Source: an uncultured Stenotrophomonas sp.
Lineage (GTDB): Bacteria; Pseudomonadota; Gammaproteobacteria; Xanthomonadales; Xanthomonadaceae
Direction of reading: 5' to 3'
NCBI GenBank assembly: GCA_913775725.1
Contig: CAJYNG010000007.1
Span: forward strand, 1 to 56,513
DNA: 56,513 nucleotides
Below, in pieces: positions 35,064 through 43,487 of this stretch (within the stretch, counting starts at the first letter, position 1; each line of letters begins with the position of its first letter). The notes beneath the pieces are model-generated. The model made no database searches and was not told the DNA's origin. It was given only the letters and a program-made list of their open reading frames with translations. Both the position numbers and the translations under genes were made by a program.

Positions 35064-36278
35064 ATGATCGGCAACGTTCGTCCCCGCCTGGATCCTCCCG
35101 TGTCGTCGAGCTGGCTTGCGTCCCTGCTGCGCCCTGCGCCGGATTCGGCCGTGGCCGAACTGCTGCGACGTGGCAAGTCGCCCTGGAGCGGAGCGATCCA
35201 CCTGCTGTGGTCAGTATGGATCTTCCTCACCCCGGTGCTCGGCAATGGCTTCACGCTGCGCTGGCTGCTGCTGACCCTGGCCAGCTATCCGCTGTTCCTG
35301 CTGCTCTATGCCAAGGTGATGCTGGCACCCCGGCACCATGGGTGGCGCTATGCGCTGGGCATGATCGTGCTCGCCTTGGTACTGCTGCCGTGGTACCCGT
35401 CGGGTCTGAGCTACTTCGTGTTTGGTTGCGTGATGATCCGCATGAGCAGCCGTGGTGGCTGGTGGGTGTACCTGTTGCAGCTCACCGGGCTGAACCTGTT
35501 GTTCTGCGGTGCTGCGCTCTACTTCGGCTATCCGTGGCAAGCCATGGTGTGGATGCCGGCGGTGTCGTTCATTGTCGGGCTGGTGGTGAACGTGGAGGCC
35601 TTGAGCCAGCAGCGCGACGTTGCCCTGCAGCTGTCGCAGGACGAAGTACGGCGGCTGGCGACAACTGCCGAGCGCGAACGCATCGGCCGCGACCTGCATG
35701 ACCTGCTCGGTCACACCCTCTCGCTGATCACCTTGAAGCTGGAACTGGCACGCAAGCTGTACGACCGCGATGACGCGCGTGCACGGCAGGAGATCGGTGA
35801 GGCCGAGGCCATCGCCCGCGAAGCGCTGGCACAGGTGCGCAGCGCGGTGACCGGCATCCGTGCCAGCGACCTGGCCGGCGAACTGGCGTCTGCCCGTCTG
35901 CTGCTGGAATGCCAGCAGGTGCACTTGCAGTACACGACGCCACCGCCGATGCCGGTGGACGTGGAACGTGGACTGGCGCTGGTGCTGCGCGAGGCGGCCA
36001 CCAATATCGTGCGCCATGCGCAGGCGACCCGGGTGCAGGTGGATTTCATGCTGGAGGACCGACAGTTGGCGATGCAGATACGCGATGACGGCCGCGGTGG
36101 CGTGCAGGCCGAGGGCAATGGACTGTGCGGTATGCGCGAACGTGCGGCGGCGCTGGGTGGCCAGCTGACGCTGCAGTCGCCCCGCGGCGAAGGCACGCTG
36201 CTGACCGTGCGCGTGCCCTTGGGGGCCGCCACCATGCCGCCGTCCTCGGCATCGCTGGCACAGGGAGGGCCGGCATGA
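35064..36278 (+). CDS. DesK-like sensor histidine kinase
   Basis: 404 residues. Five or so N-terminal membrane helices (45-175) without a large periplasmic domain, a linker, then HisKA_3: RIGRDLHDLLGHTLS with phospho-His212; N-box REAATNIVRHAQAT; G-box DDGRGG..GNGLCGMRERAAALGG. DesK-type kinases sense membrane state or lipid-active drugs. Starts 6 bases after the permease stop; overlaps the regulator by four bases. Confidence 0.93.
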   Translation: MIGNVRPRLDPPVSSSWLASLLRPAPDSAVAELLRRGKSPWSGAIHLLWSVWIFLTPVLGNGFTLRWLLLTLASYPLFLLLYAKVMLAPRHHGWRYALGMIVLALVLLPWYPSGLSYFVFGCVMIRMSSRGGWWVYLLQLTGLNLLFCGAALYFGYPWQAMVWMPAVSFIVGLVVNVEALSQQRDVALQLSQDEVRRLATTAERERIGRDLHDLLGHTLSLITLKLELARKLYDRDDARARQEIGEAEAIAREALAQVRSAVTGIRASDLAGELASARLLLECQQVHLQYTTPPPMPVDVERGLALVLREAATNIVRHAQATRVQVDFMLEDRQLAMQIRDDGRGGVQAEGNGLCGMRERAAALGGQLTLQSPRGEGTLLTVRVPLGAATMPPSSASLAQGGPA

Positions 36279-36877
36279 TCCGCATCCTGCTGGCCGAAGA
36301 CCAGGCGATGGTGCGCGGCGCACTATCGGCGCTGCTGGGCCTGGAGCCGGATATCGAGGTGCTGGGCAGCGCCGCCGACGGCGAAGCTGCATGGCGGATG
36401 CTGCAGCAGCTGAAGCCGGACATCCTGGTCACCGACATCGAGATGCCCGGTCTGTCCGGGCTGGAGCTGGCGCAGCGCATCGCCCGCCATGATCTGCCGA
36501 TCAAGGTGGTGATCGTGACCACCTTCGCCCGTGCCGGCTTCCTGCGCCGTGCGCTGGAAGCGGGCGTGCTGGGCTACCTGCTGAAGGATGCGCCGGCCGA
36601 GAACCTGGCCGATGCACTGCGCAAGGTGAAACAGGGCATCCGCGCGATCGACCCGCAGCTGGCGCTGGATGCGTGGTCGCAGGCCGACCCGCTGACCGAC
36701 CGCGAGCGCCGCGTGCTACGGCTGGCGGGGGAGGGCCGCACCGCCAGCGAGATCGCCGAGCAGCTGGGGTTGTCGCACGGCACGGTGCGCAATTACCTGT
36801 CCGAGTGCATTGGCAAGCTGGGTGTGGCCAACCGGATCGAGGCGTACCGGCTGGCGCGGCAGAAGGGGTGGTTGTAG
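36275..36877 (+). CDS. DesR-like response regulator (NarL/LuxR type)
   Basis: 200 residues. Receiver with acidic pair Glu8/Asp9, phospho-Asp54 in LVTDIEMPG and Lys in YLLKDA; C-terminal LuxR helix-turn-helix (LTDRERRVLRLAGEGRTASEIAEQLGLSHGTVRNYLS, landmark residues only). Cognate partner of the overlapping kinase gene. Probable targets are its own operon and the divergent exporter. Confidence 0.93.
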   Translation: MIRILLAEDQAMVRGALSALLGLEPDIEVLGSAADGEAAWRMLQQLKPDILVTDIEMPGLSGLELAQRIARHDLPIKVVIVTTFARAGFLRRALEAGVLGYLLKDAPAENLADALRKVKQGIRAIDPQLALDAWSQADPLTDRERRVLRLAGEGRTASEIAEQLGLSHGTVRNYLSECIGKLGVANRIEAYRLARQKGWL

Positions 36878-36884
36878 GGGACCG

Positions 36885-36998
36885 GTAGCGCCGGGCCATG
36901 CCCGGCGGATCATTTCCGCGCCTGCGGAGAGGTGTCACTTTCTTTGCACGAGCAAAGAAAGTGACACCCCCACGCGGTCGCGGAAACGATCCGCCGGG
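36885..36998. repeat. Nested palindrome joined to a GTAG element, acting as a bidirectional terminator
   Basis: A GTAG element (36885-36907) overlaps a nested inverted repeat: CCCGGCGGATC (36901-36911) pairs with 36988-36998; TTTCCGCG (36913-36920) with CGCGGAAA (36979-36986); and the core GGTGTCACTTTCTTTGC (36931-36947) with its complement (36952-36968) around a 4-nt loop. It lies between convergent genes and probably serves as terminator for both. Confidence 0.85.
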
Positions 36999-37016
36999 AA
37001 CGCCCGGCGAACCCTT

Positions 37017-37553
37017 TCAATCCTTCCCGCGCGCCATCGCCTGGAACACCCCATCGCGCCGCACCCACAGGTGGAACAACGCCGCACCCACATGCATCAG
37101 CACCGTGGCGAACAACACATACGCCAGCAGGCTGTGCGCATTACGCAACGCGGCGTACAGCGCCGGGGTGTGTGGCACGATCGGCGGCAGATGCAGGCCG
37201 CCCCACAGCACGATCGGGTAGCCACCGGCCGACAGCATCGCCCAGCCGATCAGCGGCATCGCCAGCATCAGCGCATACAACATCCAGTGCGAGGCCTTCG
37301 CTGCCAGCACCTGCCAGGCGGGCAGGTCGGAAGGCAGCGGCGGTGGGCGATGGCGCAGCCGGTTGTACAGGCGCAGCAGCACAAGCACGCCGATGGCGAT
37401 GCCCAGTGGGCGATGTAGATCGATCAGCATTGGCCGCAGGTGCAGCGAGGCGACCATGGTCACGCCGATGAACAGCATGGCGATGATCATCAGTGCCATG
37501 GACCAGTGCAGCACCCGCGCCAGCAGGTTGAAGTGGCCGTTGCCGGTGCTCAT
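37017..37553 (-). CDS. Cytochrome b561-type membrane protein
   Basis: 178 residues with four helices (LLARVLHWSMALMIIAMLFIG; LIDLHRPLGIAIGVLVLL; ASHWMLYALMLAMPLIGW; AHSLLAYVLFATVLMHVGAALFH). The histidines in HW, HR, HW/YA and AH..MHV would bind two hemes. It moves electrons from quinol or another donor. The ATGA overlap (37550-37553) with the catalase-like gene upstream indicates that it donates electrons to, or takes them from, that enzyme. Confidence 0.92.
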   Translation of the reverse strand: MSTGNGHFNLLARVLHWSMALMIIAMLFIGVTMVASLHLRPMLIDLHRPLGIAIGVLVLLRLYNRLRHRPPPLPSDLPAWQVLAAKASHWMLYALMLAMPLIGWAMLSAGGYPIVLWGGLHLPPIVPHTPALYAALRNAHSLLAYVLFATVLMHVGAALFHLWVRRDGVFQAMARGKD

Positions 37554-38653
37554 CGTGCGGCCTCCTTCGGTTGCTCGACGTTGCCGGTGGCGCGCTCGCG
37601 TTCGCGGCGGTTGAAGGACTGCGAGTACACCGCCGAGCGGGCGGCCAGGATCGGATCATCACTGCCGCGCACGCCGCTGGGCAGGATCAGCGGATCGAAG
37701 TTGATCTGGCCGCAGGCGCCTTGTTCCTGCGACAGCATGCGGTCCAGGCTGAGTATGCCGGCGACCACCTGCTCACGCGACTCGGGCCACGGCACCGACG
37801 GATCATCAATGGCATCACCGGGCTCGGCGGTGGTCACGACCAGGTTCCAGCGTACCGGGCCGCTGGCCAGGCGCTGCTGCAGTTTCTGGCTGAGGAAATC
37901 GACACTGGCCTGCTTGCGCGTTTCCGCATCCATCTCCACCACCGGCGCCTGTGGCTGCCAGCGCCAGCGCACGGCACGCTTCTGGCCCTGCGCATTGGTG
38001 AACCAGAAGCTGTTGACGCTGTTGAAGGTGGTGTCGGCCCAGCTGCTGGTCCACGGTGCCGTCTTGGCCCACTGCTGGAACGCCTGTGCACTGGGGTATT
38101 TCGCCAGCACTGCAGCCATTTTCTGTGGGTCGGGCTTGCCAGTGACCGGGTCCGGGATGGAGGCGCGTGTCTGCTCGTAGAACGCCTCGGCATCGGGCAC
38201 GGCGAAAAACGGGAAGCTGTTCATCGCCATCCGCCATTCCTGGCCGTCATCGCTGACCATCTGCACCGCGAGGCTGCGCACGCGTGCGGTGTTGTCGGCA
38301 CCGTAGGGGTCACCGCCGCCGATCGACAGGCGGCCCATCACCGGTACGCGTGGCTGCGAGAACACGCGGGCGCTGGACAGGGTAGGGGCCTGCGCGCTGG
38401 GTTCGAACCAGCCGCTCACGCAGATGCCCTTGCTGTGTGCGCGTCGGAAGCCCGGATGGGCCGGGCCGGTGGCCTCGATGGTGTCGGTGAAGCGCTGTGC
38501 GGTCAGGCGGTCGCCGATCCAGCCGGCCAGCCAGGCGAAGGCCAACGCGACGGCACCCAGAATGAGTGCGATCAGTGCGATCCAGGGCAGCGGCGAATGC
38601 GTGCGCGGTGCGCCCGGTGTCTGGCCGGCGCGGGTGTAGCGGAAGAGCGACAT
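37550..38653 (-). CDS. Catalase-related peroxidase (SrpA/mini-catalase type), membrane-anchored
   Basis: 367 residues, N-terminal membrane helix (WIALIALILGAVALAFAWLAGW), then a reduced catalase fold: catalytic His73 in RRAHSKGICVSG, and at the C-terminus the heme-ligand motif R..A.Y..SF.RR with Tyr343. The mini-catalases lack the wrapping and C-terminal domains of full catalases and act mostly as peroxidases. Directly coupled to the cytochrome b561 gene, a pairing found in several Proteobacteria. Probably removes peroxide or organic peroxides in the periplasm. Confidence 0.92.
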   Translation of the reverse strand: MSLFRYTRAGQTPGAPRTHSPLPWIALIALILGAVALAFAWLAGWIGDRLTAQRFTDTIEATGPAHPGFRRAHSKGICVSGWFEPSAQAPTLSSARVFSQPRVPVMGRLSIGGGDPYGADNTARVRSLAVQMVSDDGQEWRMAMNSFPFFAVPDAEAFYEQTRASIPDPVTGKPDPQKMAAVLAKYPSAQAFQQWAKTAPWTSSWADTTFNSVNSFWFTNAQGQKRAVRWRWQPQAPVVEMDAETRKQASVDFLSQKLQQRLASGPVRWNLVVTTAEPGDAIDDPSVPWPESREQVVAGILSLDRMLSQEQGACGQINFDPLILPSGVRGSDDPILAARSAVYSQSFNRRERERATGNVEQPKEAAR

Positions 38654-38769
38654 GGTCGGAGTCCTGCCTTCACGGAGCGTGTGGGTGGTCGACCCACACA
38701 TCCTCGCAGAACCCGGCCGGGGCCGAAATTCAATTTTTCGTCAGATTTGCCGGCCCCATCAGGGCAGCT

Positions 38770-38792
38770 GGCGCCGGGCCATGCCCGGCGCC
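38770..38792. repeat. GTAG-family-like palindrome
   Basis: 10-bp arms GGCGCCGGGC and GCCCGGCGCC with a CAT loop, 5 bases after the minus-strand stop at 38797. The same core as the element at 36885-36907. Confidence 0.75.
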
Positions 38793-38796
38793 TCCC

Positions 38797-40164
38797 TCAG
38801 GCGTAACGCGCCTTCAGCATTGCCCATGCCGAACGCAGCGCCAGTGCTTCACCACCGGCCGGACGGCCCGGGCGTTCACCGTCGTTCCAGGCGTATACGT
38901 CCAGATGCGCCCAGAGCTGGCCGTCTTCCAGGAAGCGTTCCAGGTACAGCGCGGCGGTGACCGAACCGGCCATGCGCGAACCGGCGTTGGCCAGATCGGC
39001 GATGCCACTGGTCAGGTAACGCAGGTAGGGGCGCCACAGCGGCATGCGCCAGACCGGGTCGCGGGTCGCATCACCGGCCTGCAGCCACTGCTGCGCCACG
39101 CTGTCGTCATTGCTGAAGAGCGCCGGTAGATCCGGGCCCAGCGCAATGCGCGCGGCGCCGGTGAGGGTGGCAAAGTCCAGCACCAGGTCGGGTTTCTGCT
39201 CGCTGGCGAAGGTCAGTGCATCGCACAGGATCACGCGGCCTTCGGCGTCGGTGTTGTCGATCTCCACGCTCAGGCCCTTGCGGGTGGCGATCACTTCGCC
39301 CGGGCGGAAGGCGTCCGGACCGATCGCGTTTTCCACCGCCGGCACCAGCAGGGTAAGCCGTACCGGCAGCCCGCGTGCCATCACCAGGCCGGCCAGGGCC
39401 AGTGCGTGCGCGGCGCCGCCCATGTCCTTCTTCATGTTGCGCATGCCGTCGGCCGGCTTGATGTCCAGGCCGCCGGTATCGAAGCACACGCCCTTGCCGA
39501 CCAGCACCAGTGTCGGATCGGTGTCCTTGCCCCAGCGCAGCACGACCAGGCGCGGTGCGCGGTGCGAGGCGCGGCCCACCGCGTGGATCGCCGGGAAGTT
39601 CTGCTTCAGCAGTTCGTCGCCGGTAATCGCCTCGACCTGCGCGCCGTGCGCATCGGCCAGCGCGCGCGCGGCGTCTTCCAGCTGCTGCGGACCCATGTCT
39701 TCGGTCGGGGTGTTGACCCAGTCACGCACGCGCAGGCTGGCGGCGATCAGGTCAGCCACTTCGCCTGTCGGCTCGGCCACCAGGCGCGCCGGCGCACGGT
39801 GGCGCTTGCGATAGCGGTCGAAGCGGTAGCTGCCCAGGCCCCAGCCCAGCTGCAGCAGCGCCAGTTCGGCGGCCGGCAGTTCGCTGGCCAGCTGCCACAC
39901 GCTGCCTTCCGGCAGGGCATGCGGGGCATGCGAATAGCTGTAGGCATCGGCACGATCACCGATACCGATCACCGCTCCGGCCAGGCCATCGGCGCCGGGC
40001 AGCAACGCCGTGGTGAAGGCACCGGCGGTGAAGCCCTGCGACGCCAGCCATGCCTGGGTGGCGGCCGGCTGGCCGTCCTTCCAGGCCGCGAACTGCTCGC
40101 GGTCCAGTACGTACAGCGGCAGTGCTGCGGCGGTGTCGGCAGTGAAACCAGTGATCTCGCTCAT
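38797..40164 (-). CDS. M17 leucyl aminopeptidase-family protein
   Basis: 455 residues. Active-site run GKGVCFDTGGLDIKPADGM..MKKDMGGAA (Lys and Asp zinc ligands) and NTDAEGRVILCDAL, the M17 signature. Removes N-terminal residues, preferably Leu, from peptides in the cytosol with two metal ions. The N-terminal domain (about 1-140) is not similar to classical PepA, which suggests the PepB/other subgroup. Start lies 3 bases after the HAD hydrolase stop codon (40168). Confidence 0.93.
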   Translation of the reverse strand: MSEITGFTADTAAALPLYVLDREQFAAWKDGQPAATQAWLASQGFTAGAFTTALLPGADGLAGAVIGIGDRADAYSYSHAPHALPEGSVWQLASELPAAELALLQLGWGLGSYRFDRYRKRHRAPARLVAEPTGEVADLIAASLRVRDWVNTPTEDMGPQQLEDAARALADAHGAQVEAITGDELLKQNFPAIHAVGRASHRAPRLVVLRWGKDTDPTLVLVGKGVCFDTGGLDIKPADGMRNMKKDMGGAAHALALAGLVMARGLPVRLTLLVPAVENAIGPDAFRPGEVIATRKGLSVEIDNTDAEGRVILCDALTFASEQKPDLVLDFATLTGAARIALGPDLPALFSNDDSVAQQWLQAGDATRDPVWRMPLWRPYLRYLTSGIADLANAGSRMAGSVTAALYLERFLEDGQLWAHLDVYAWNDGERPGRPAGGEALALRSAWAMLKARYA

Positions 40165-40167
40165 GCG

Positions 40168-40887
40168 TCAGGTACTCCGGGGTGCGGCAGCGTCGAGGTT
40201 GGTATCCAACCAGTCGGCCAGGCCGGTGAGGGTGTCGAACTGCAGGTCCGGCTGCAGCTGCGGATGGGTCCAGGTGGCTGCTTCGCGGTTGATCCAGCAG
40301 CCGCGCAGGCCGGCGGCGATCGCTCCGGCTACATCCATTTCGGCGTGGTCGCCGACGTGCAGTACCTGTGCCGGCGCAACACCCAGTCGGGTGCAGGCGG
40401 CGTGGAAGATGCTCGCTTCCGGCTTGGCCGCGCCGTGTTCGCGCGCGCCCAGCTGGAAGGCGAAATGATGGGCCAGACCGATCCGCTCCAGATCGGCATT
40501 GCCGTTGCTCAGCGCTGCGACCGGCACCCGTGCGGCAATCCGCGCCAGCGCATCGATCGCGTCGGGGTAGCATTCGACCTGGTTGCGCGCGGCGAAGAAC
40601 ACTTCATACGCCGGCTCCAGCAGATCCAGGCTGGCACCACTGGTGTGCAGCGCTTCGTGCAGGGTCAGCCGGCGCAGTGCGCTCAGGTCGTGATGGAGGT
40701 GCGGATGGGCGTGGTACAGGCGCTCGCGCAGTTCGCGCATCGCCGCCACCGGATACATCTCGGCCGTGGCGGGGCTGTGTTCACGCATCCACTCGTGCAG
40801 GACCAGGTCGATGCGGGCGCCGATCGGAGCGAACGGCCACAGCGTGTCGTCAAGGTCGAGGGTGATGGCTTGGACGGGGAAATTCAC
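40168..40887 (-). CDS. HAD-family hydrolase, YigB-like
   Basis: 239 residues. Motif I LDLDDTLW (nucleophile Asp11, Asp13), motif II ALSNGN, motif III KPEASIF and motif IV HVGDHAEMDV. Phosphatase of small phosphorylated metabolites such as FMN in the YigB group. Only 3 bases from the peptidase gene, so they form an operon. Confidence 0.92.
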   Translation of the reverse strand: MNFPVQAITLDLDDTLWPFAPIGARIDLVLHEWMREHSPATAEMYPVAAMRELRERLYHAHPHLHHDLSALRRLTLHEALHTSGASLDLLEPAYEVFFAARNQVECYPDAIDALARIAARVPVAALSNGNADLERIGLAHHFAFQLGAREHGAAKPEASIFHAACTRLGVAPAQVLHVGDHAEMDVAGAIAAGLRGCWINREAATWTHPQLQPDLQFDTLTGLADWLDTNLDAAAPRST

Positions 40888-40918
40888 CCCGCCATTCTAC
40901 CCCTGCCCGCGCGGGCTT

Positions 40919-42028
40919 TCATTCCAGCAGGCGTGCCCAGCCCTGCATGCCGTCCAAGCGCGCCAGCACCAGCTTGATGCAGACCAGCAGCGGCACCGCC
41001 AGCAGCAGCCCGATCATGCCCCAGGCCCAGCCGAACACCATCAGCGCGAGGATCAGCACCAGCGGTGATAGTTTCATGCGCCGGCCCAGCACGATCGGGG
41101 TCACCATCTGCCCTTCCAGGGTATGCAGGGCCAGGTAGGCGGCGGCTGGCAGCAGCGCCTGCAGCGGGTCGCGGAATTCGACGAAGCCCATCAGCAGCAT
41201 CAGTGCCACGCCGATCAGCGGGCCCACGTAGGGGGCGAAATTCAGCAGCGCGGCCACCGTGCCCCAGAGCAGGGCTTCCTGCAGCCCGATGCCAAACAGC
41301 ATCAGCACGCCGGCGAACACCAGCCCGACCAAGGTGTTGATCACGCTGATGGTCAGCACATAGCGCGAAACTTCGCGCTCGATCGAGCGCAGGATGTCAC
41401 TGGTGAATCGCTGCTGCTGGCGGTTCGGGAACAGGGCGATGGCCGCGCGCTGCAGGCTCTGCCCATAGATCATGAAGAACAGGGTCAGCAGCACCACCGC
41501 CAGCACCGATGCGGCCAGCCGCGGCGCACGGGTCAGCATGCGGTACGGGTCGTCCATCTGGGTGCGGATCACCTGCACCTTGCGGTTGCTGTCACCACCG
41601 GCCACGCGGGCGAAGTTCTCCGCCGCCTGGTTGGCCTGCTGCACCGGTTTGGTCAGGTCCTGCACCTGGCGGGCGACCTTGCGCAGCTGCTGCGGTGCTT
41701 CCTGCGCCCACTCCATTGCCGGCCCGATCAGCTGCACCGCCAGCGATCCGGTCACGCCCAGGCCGGCGCCGAGGATCAGCAGCGCGCCCAGCGCACGCGG
41801 AATCCACAGCTTCTGCAGCAGACGCAGGATCGGATTGCCGACCAGCGCGAAGAACATCGCCAGCAGCACCGGCAGGATGATGTCCTGCGCCGCCCATAGC
41901 GTGTAGCCCACCGCCAGGGTTGCCAGCACCACCAGCGACATCGGACCGCGCGGGCGCGATGCGGGCGGCAGCGGTGCGTCGGGCCGTTCGGGGTCGGCCG
42001 GTGACGGGGACAGGAGGGACTCGCTCAT
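40919..42028 (-). CDS. AI-2E-family transporter (permease)
   Basis: 369 residues. An N-terminal disordered Pro/Ser-rich tail, then eight helices in the PerM/YdiK/TqsA pattern: LPVLLAMFFALVGNPILRLL near the start, PYVGPLIGVALMLLMGF, ALHTLEGQMVTPIVLGRRMKLSPLVLILALMVFGWAWG. Members export autoinducer-2 or sodium/protons; the true substrate is not shown by sequence. Start at ATG 42028. Confidence 0.93.
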   Translation of the reverse strand: MSESLLSPSPADPERPDAPLPPASRPRGPMSLVVLATLAVGYTLWAAQDIILPVLLAMFFALVGNPILRLLQKLWIPRALGALLILGAGLGVTGSLAVQLIGPAMEWAQEAPQQLRKVARQVQDLTKPVQQANQAAENFARVAGGDSNRKVQVIRTQMDDPYRMLTRAPRLAASVLAVVLLTLFFMIYGQSLQRAAIALFPNRQQQRFTSDILRSIEREVSRYVLTISVINTLVGLVFAGVLMLFGIGLQEALLWGTVAALLNFAPYVGPLIGVALMLLMGFVEFRDPLQALLPAAAYLALHTLEGQMVTPIVLGRRMKLSPLVLILALMVFGWAWGMIGLLLAVPLLVCIKLVLARLDGMQGWARLLE

Positions 42029-42095
42029 CGACGCACCAACCGGGAAGGGGAGCGCATTATCCGCCGGCCGCGATCGGCGCGGCGGATTCCATGCA

Positions 42096-42545
42096 TCAAC
42101 GTTCGGACAGCTCGGTGGCCGCTTCGGCCGGGCGCGGCTCGCGCAGTTCCGGTTCGGGTTCCGGTCGCGGTGCGGGCCGTGCGTCGGTGGCGGAGGCCGC
42201 CGCCTGCGCCTGTTCGCTGGCCTCGTCGGCTTCTTCGGCCGCGTCGTCGGCGGTGGCTGCGGCCTGCGCCGCCATCGCCGTGGCGAATGCCGCCTGTGCA
42301 CTGGCGAACAGGTTCGAGACCGAACCCACCATCTGCAACCAGCGGGCACCGTTGACCTTGCCCGGCACTTCCAGCTTGCCGGCGATGAAGCCACCGGCCA
42401 GGCCGACCACCACGATGCGCAGCGGCGACCAGCCTTTTCGCCAGACGTCGCTGAGCGTGGACCAGTGGTCCTGGGTTTCGACCAGGCGCACGGTCACCAC
42501 CTGTTCGCAGCGTTTCACCCGCCGCTGCAGCGCACCGAACTTCAT
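42096..42545 (-). CDS. Small protein with one membrane segment and Ala/Glu-rich tail
   Basis: 149 residues. One hydrophobic stretch (PLRIVVVGLAGGFIAGKL) and a C-terminal half rich in Ala, Glu and Pro (coiled and disordered). Overlaps the holin-X gene by four bases (42542-42545), so it belongs with that cluster (YqjK position). The position next to YqjD/YqjE-like genes makes a YqjK-type role likely, but the sequence similarity is not visible. Confidence 0.7.
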   Translation of the reverse strand: MKFGALQRRVKRCEQVVTVRLVETQDHWSTLSDVWRKGWSPLRIVVVGLAGGFIAGKLEVPGKVNGARWLQMVGSVSNLFASAQAAFATAMAAQAAATADDAAEEADEASEQAQAAASATDARPAPRPEPEPELREPRPAEAATELSER

Positions 42546-43012
42546 GGCTTGCCCTCAGGCAGCTGCACATCGGCATCAGGATCGTCTTCGCTGGGCTCGT
42601 CGAACAGGCCCAGGCGTGACAGCTGGCGCCGGGTGGCGTGCATGCCGGTGTGGTGGAAGAAGTAGGACACCCGCCAGATCGCATAACCGGTGACGGCCAG
42701 GCTCAGCAGCGAGGTGATCAGCAGGGCCTGCAGCCAGCTCAGGCCCCAGCTCTGCAGCAGGGCGATGAGGGTGGCGGCCATCAGCAGCCAGGCCGAGGCA
42801 CCAAATACGATCGCCACGCCGGCCCAGGCCAGCGCGCGGCCGAACGCGCTGCGTGCCAGCGCGAAGTCGGCCGAGGCCAACCGGCGCAGCGAACGCAGCG
42901 AATGCTTGGCCGAATCGGCGGCGGCACGACCGGCCGCGCCGACCTGACGGATGCTCTCATCCAGCGGCGGGGTGGCCGCCGGATCAGGGGCTTGCGCGTT
43001 GTCTTCGCTCAC
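42542..43012 (-). CDS. Putative holin-X/YqjE-like membrane protein
   Basis: 156 residues with two adjacent helices (LAWAGVAIVFGASAWLLMAATLIALL and LLITSLLSLAVTGYAIW) and a preceding amphipathic part (AGRAAADSAKHSLRSLRRLASADFALARSAFG, landmark). This is the holin-X/YqjE arrangement. Despite the family name such proteins are chromosomal, associated with the inner membrane, and sit beside YqjD. Not a phage holin. Confidence 0.8.
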   Translation of the reverse strand: MSEDNAQAPDPAATPPLDESIRQVGAAGRAAADSAKHSLRSLRRLASADFALARSAFGRALAWAGVAIVFGASAWLLMAATLIALLQSWGLSWLQALLITSLLSLAVTGYAIWRVSYFFHHTGMHATRRQLSRLGLFDEPSEDDPDADVQLPEGKP

Positions 43013-43020
43013 GCCGCGGC

Positions 43021-43386
43021 TTACTTGTCGCTGCTGCCGCGGGCCAGCTTGGCGATGATCCAGCCGGCAGCGAAGGCCACGCCGAACGAGGCCAGCGGAC
43101 GTTCACGGATCAGCTCCGCGGCGCTGTCGATCAGGTCCTTGCCCTTGTCCATCAGTGCGTCGACCTGTTCCTTGGCAGCGGCACCACCGAACTCGGCAGC
43201 GGCCAGACCGGACAGCGCGCTGTCGGAAAGTTCGGCCTTGACGTTGGCCTTGCCGATGCGCAGTTCGTCGCCGGCTGCGCCGGTTGCACCCTTGATCGCA
43301 CCGCCGGCGGCCGTCGCGGCCTGCTTCAGGTGGGAACCGGCTTCACCCAGGTGTTCCTTCAGGTTCTCGGTATTGGTGGGGCTCAT
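43021..43386 (-). CDS. DUF883 family protein, YqjD/ElaB-like
   Basis: 121 residues. A helical, Ala-rich N-terminal part (LKEHLGEAGSHLKQAATAAGGAIKG) and a C-terminal membrane tail with the YqjD hallmark RERPLASFGVAFAAGWIIAKL. YqjD in E. coli is inner-membrane-anchored and binds ribosomes in stationary phase. First gene of the DUF883/holin-X/unknown cluster; only 8 bases separate it from the next gene. Confidence 0.9.
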   Translation of the reverse strand: MSPTNTENLKEHLGEAGSHLKQAATAAGGAIKGATGAAGDELRIGKANVKAELSDSALSGLAAAEFGGAAAKEQVDALMDKGKDLIDSAAELIRERPLASFGVAFAAGWIIAKLARGSSDK

Positions 43387-43487
43387 CGAATCACTCCTGT
43401 TGCGATGGGGGAACGGGTGTCGGCGGTGCCGACCTGGACTGACAGCAATAGCATTGCCGGGGTATAGGGGGTGTTACGGCAGGGCGA

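Noticed and set aside
42542-43012. Phage holin, hence prophage
   Set aside because: Holin-X is a name for YqjE-like chromosomal proteins. No endolysin, integrase or phage structural gene nearby.
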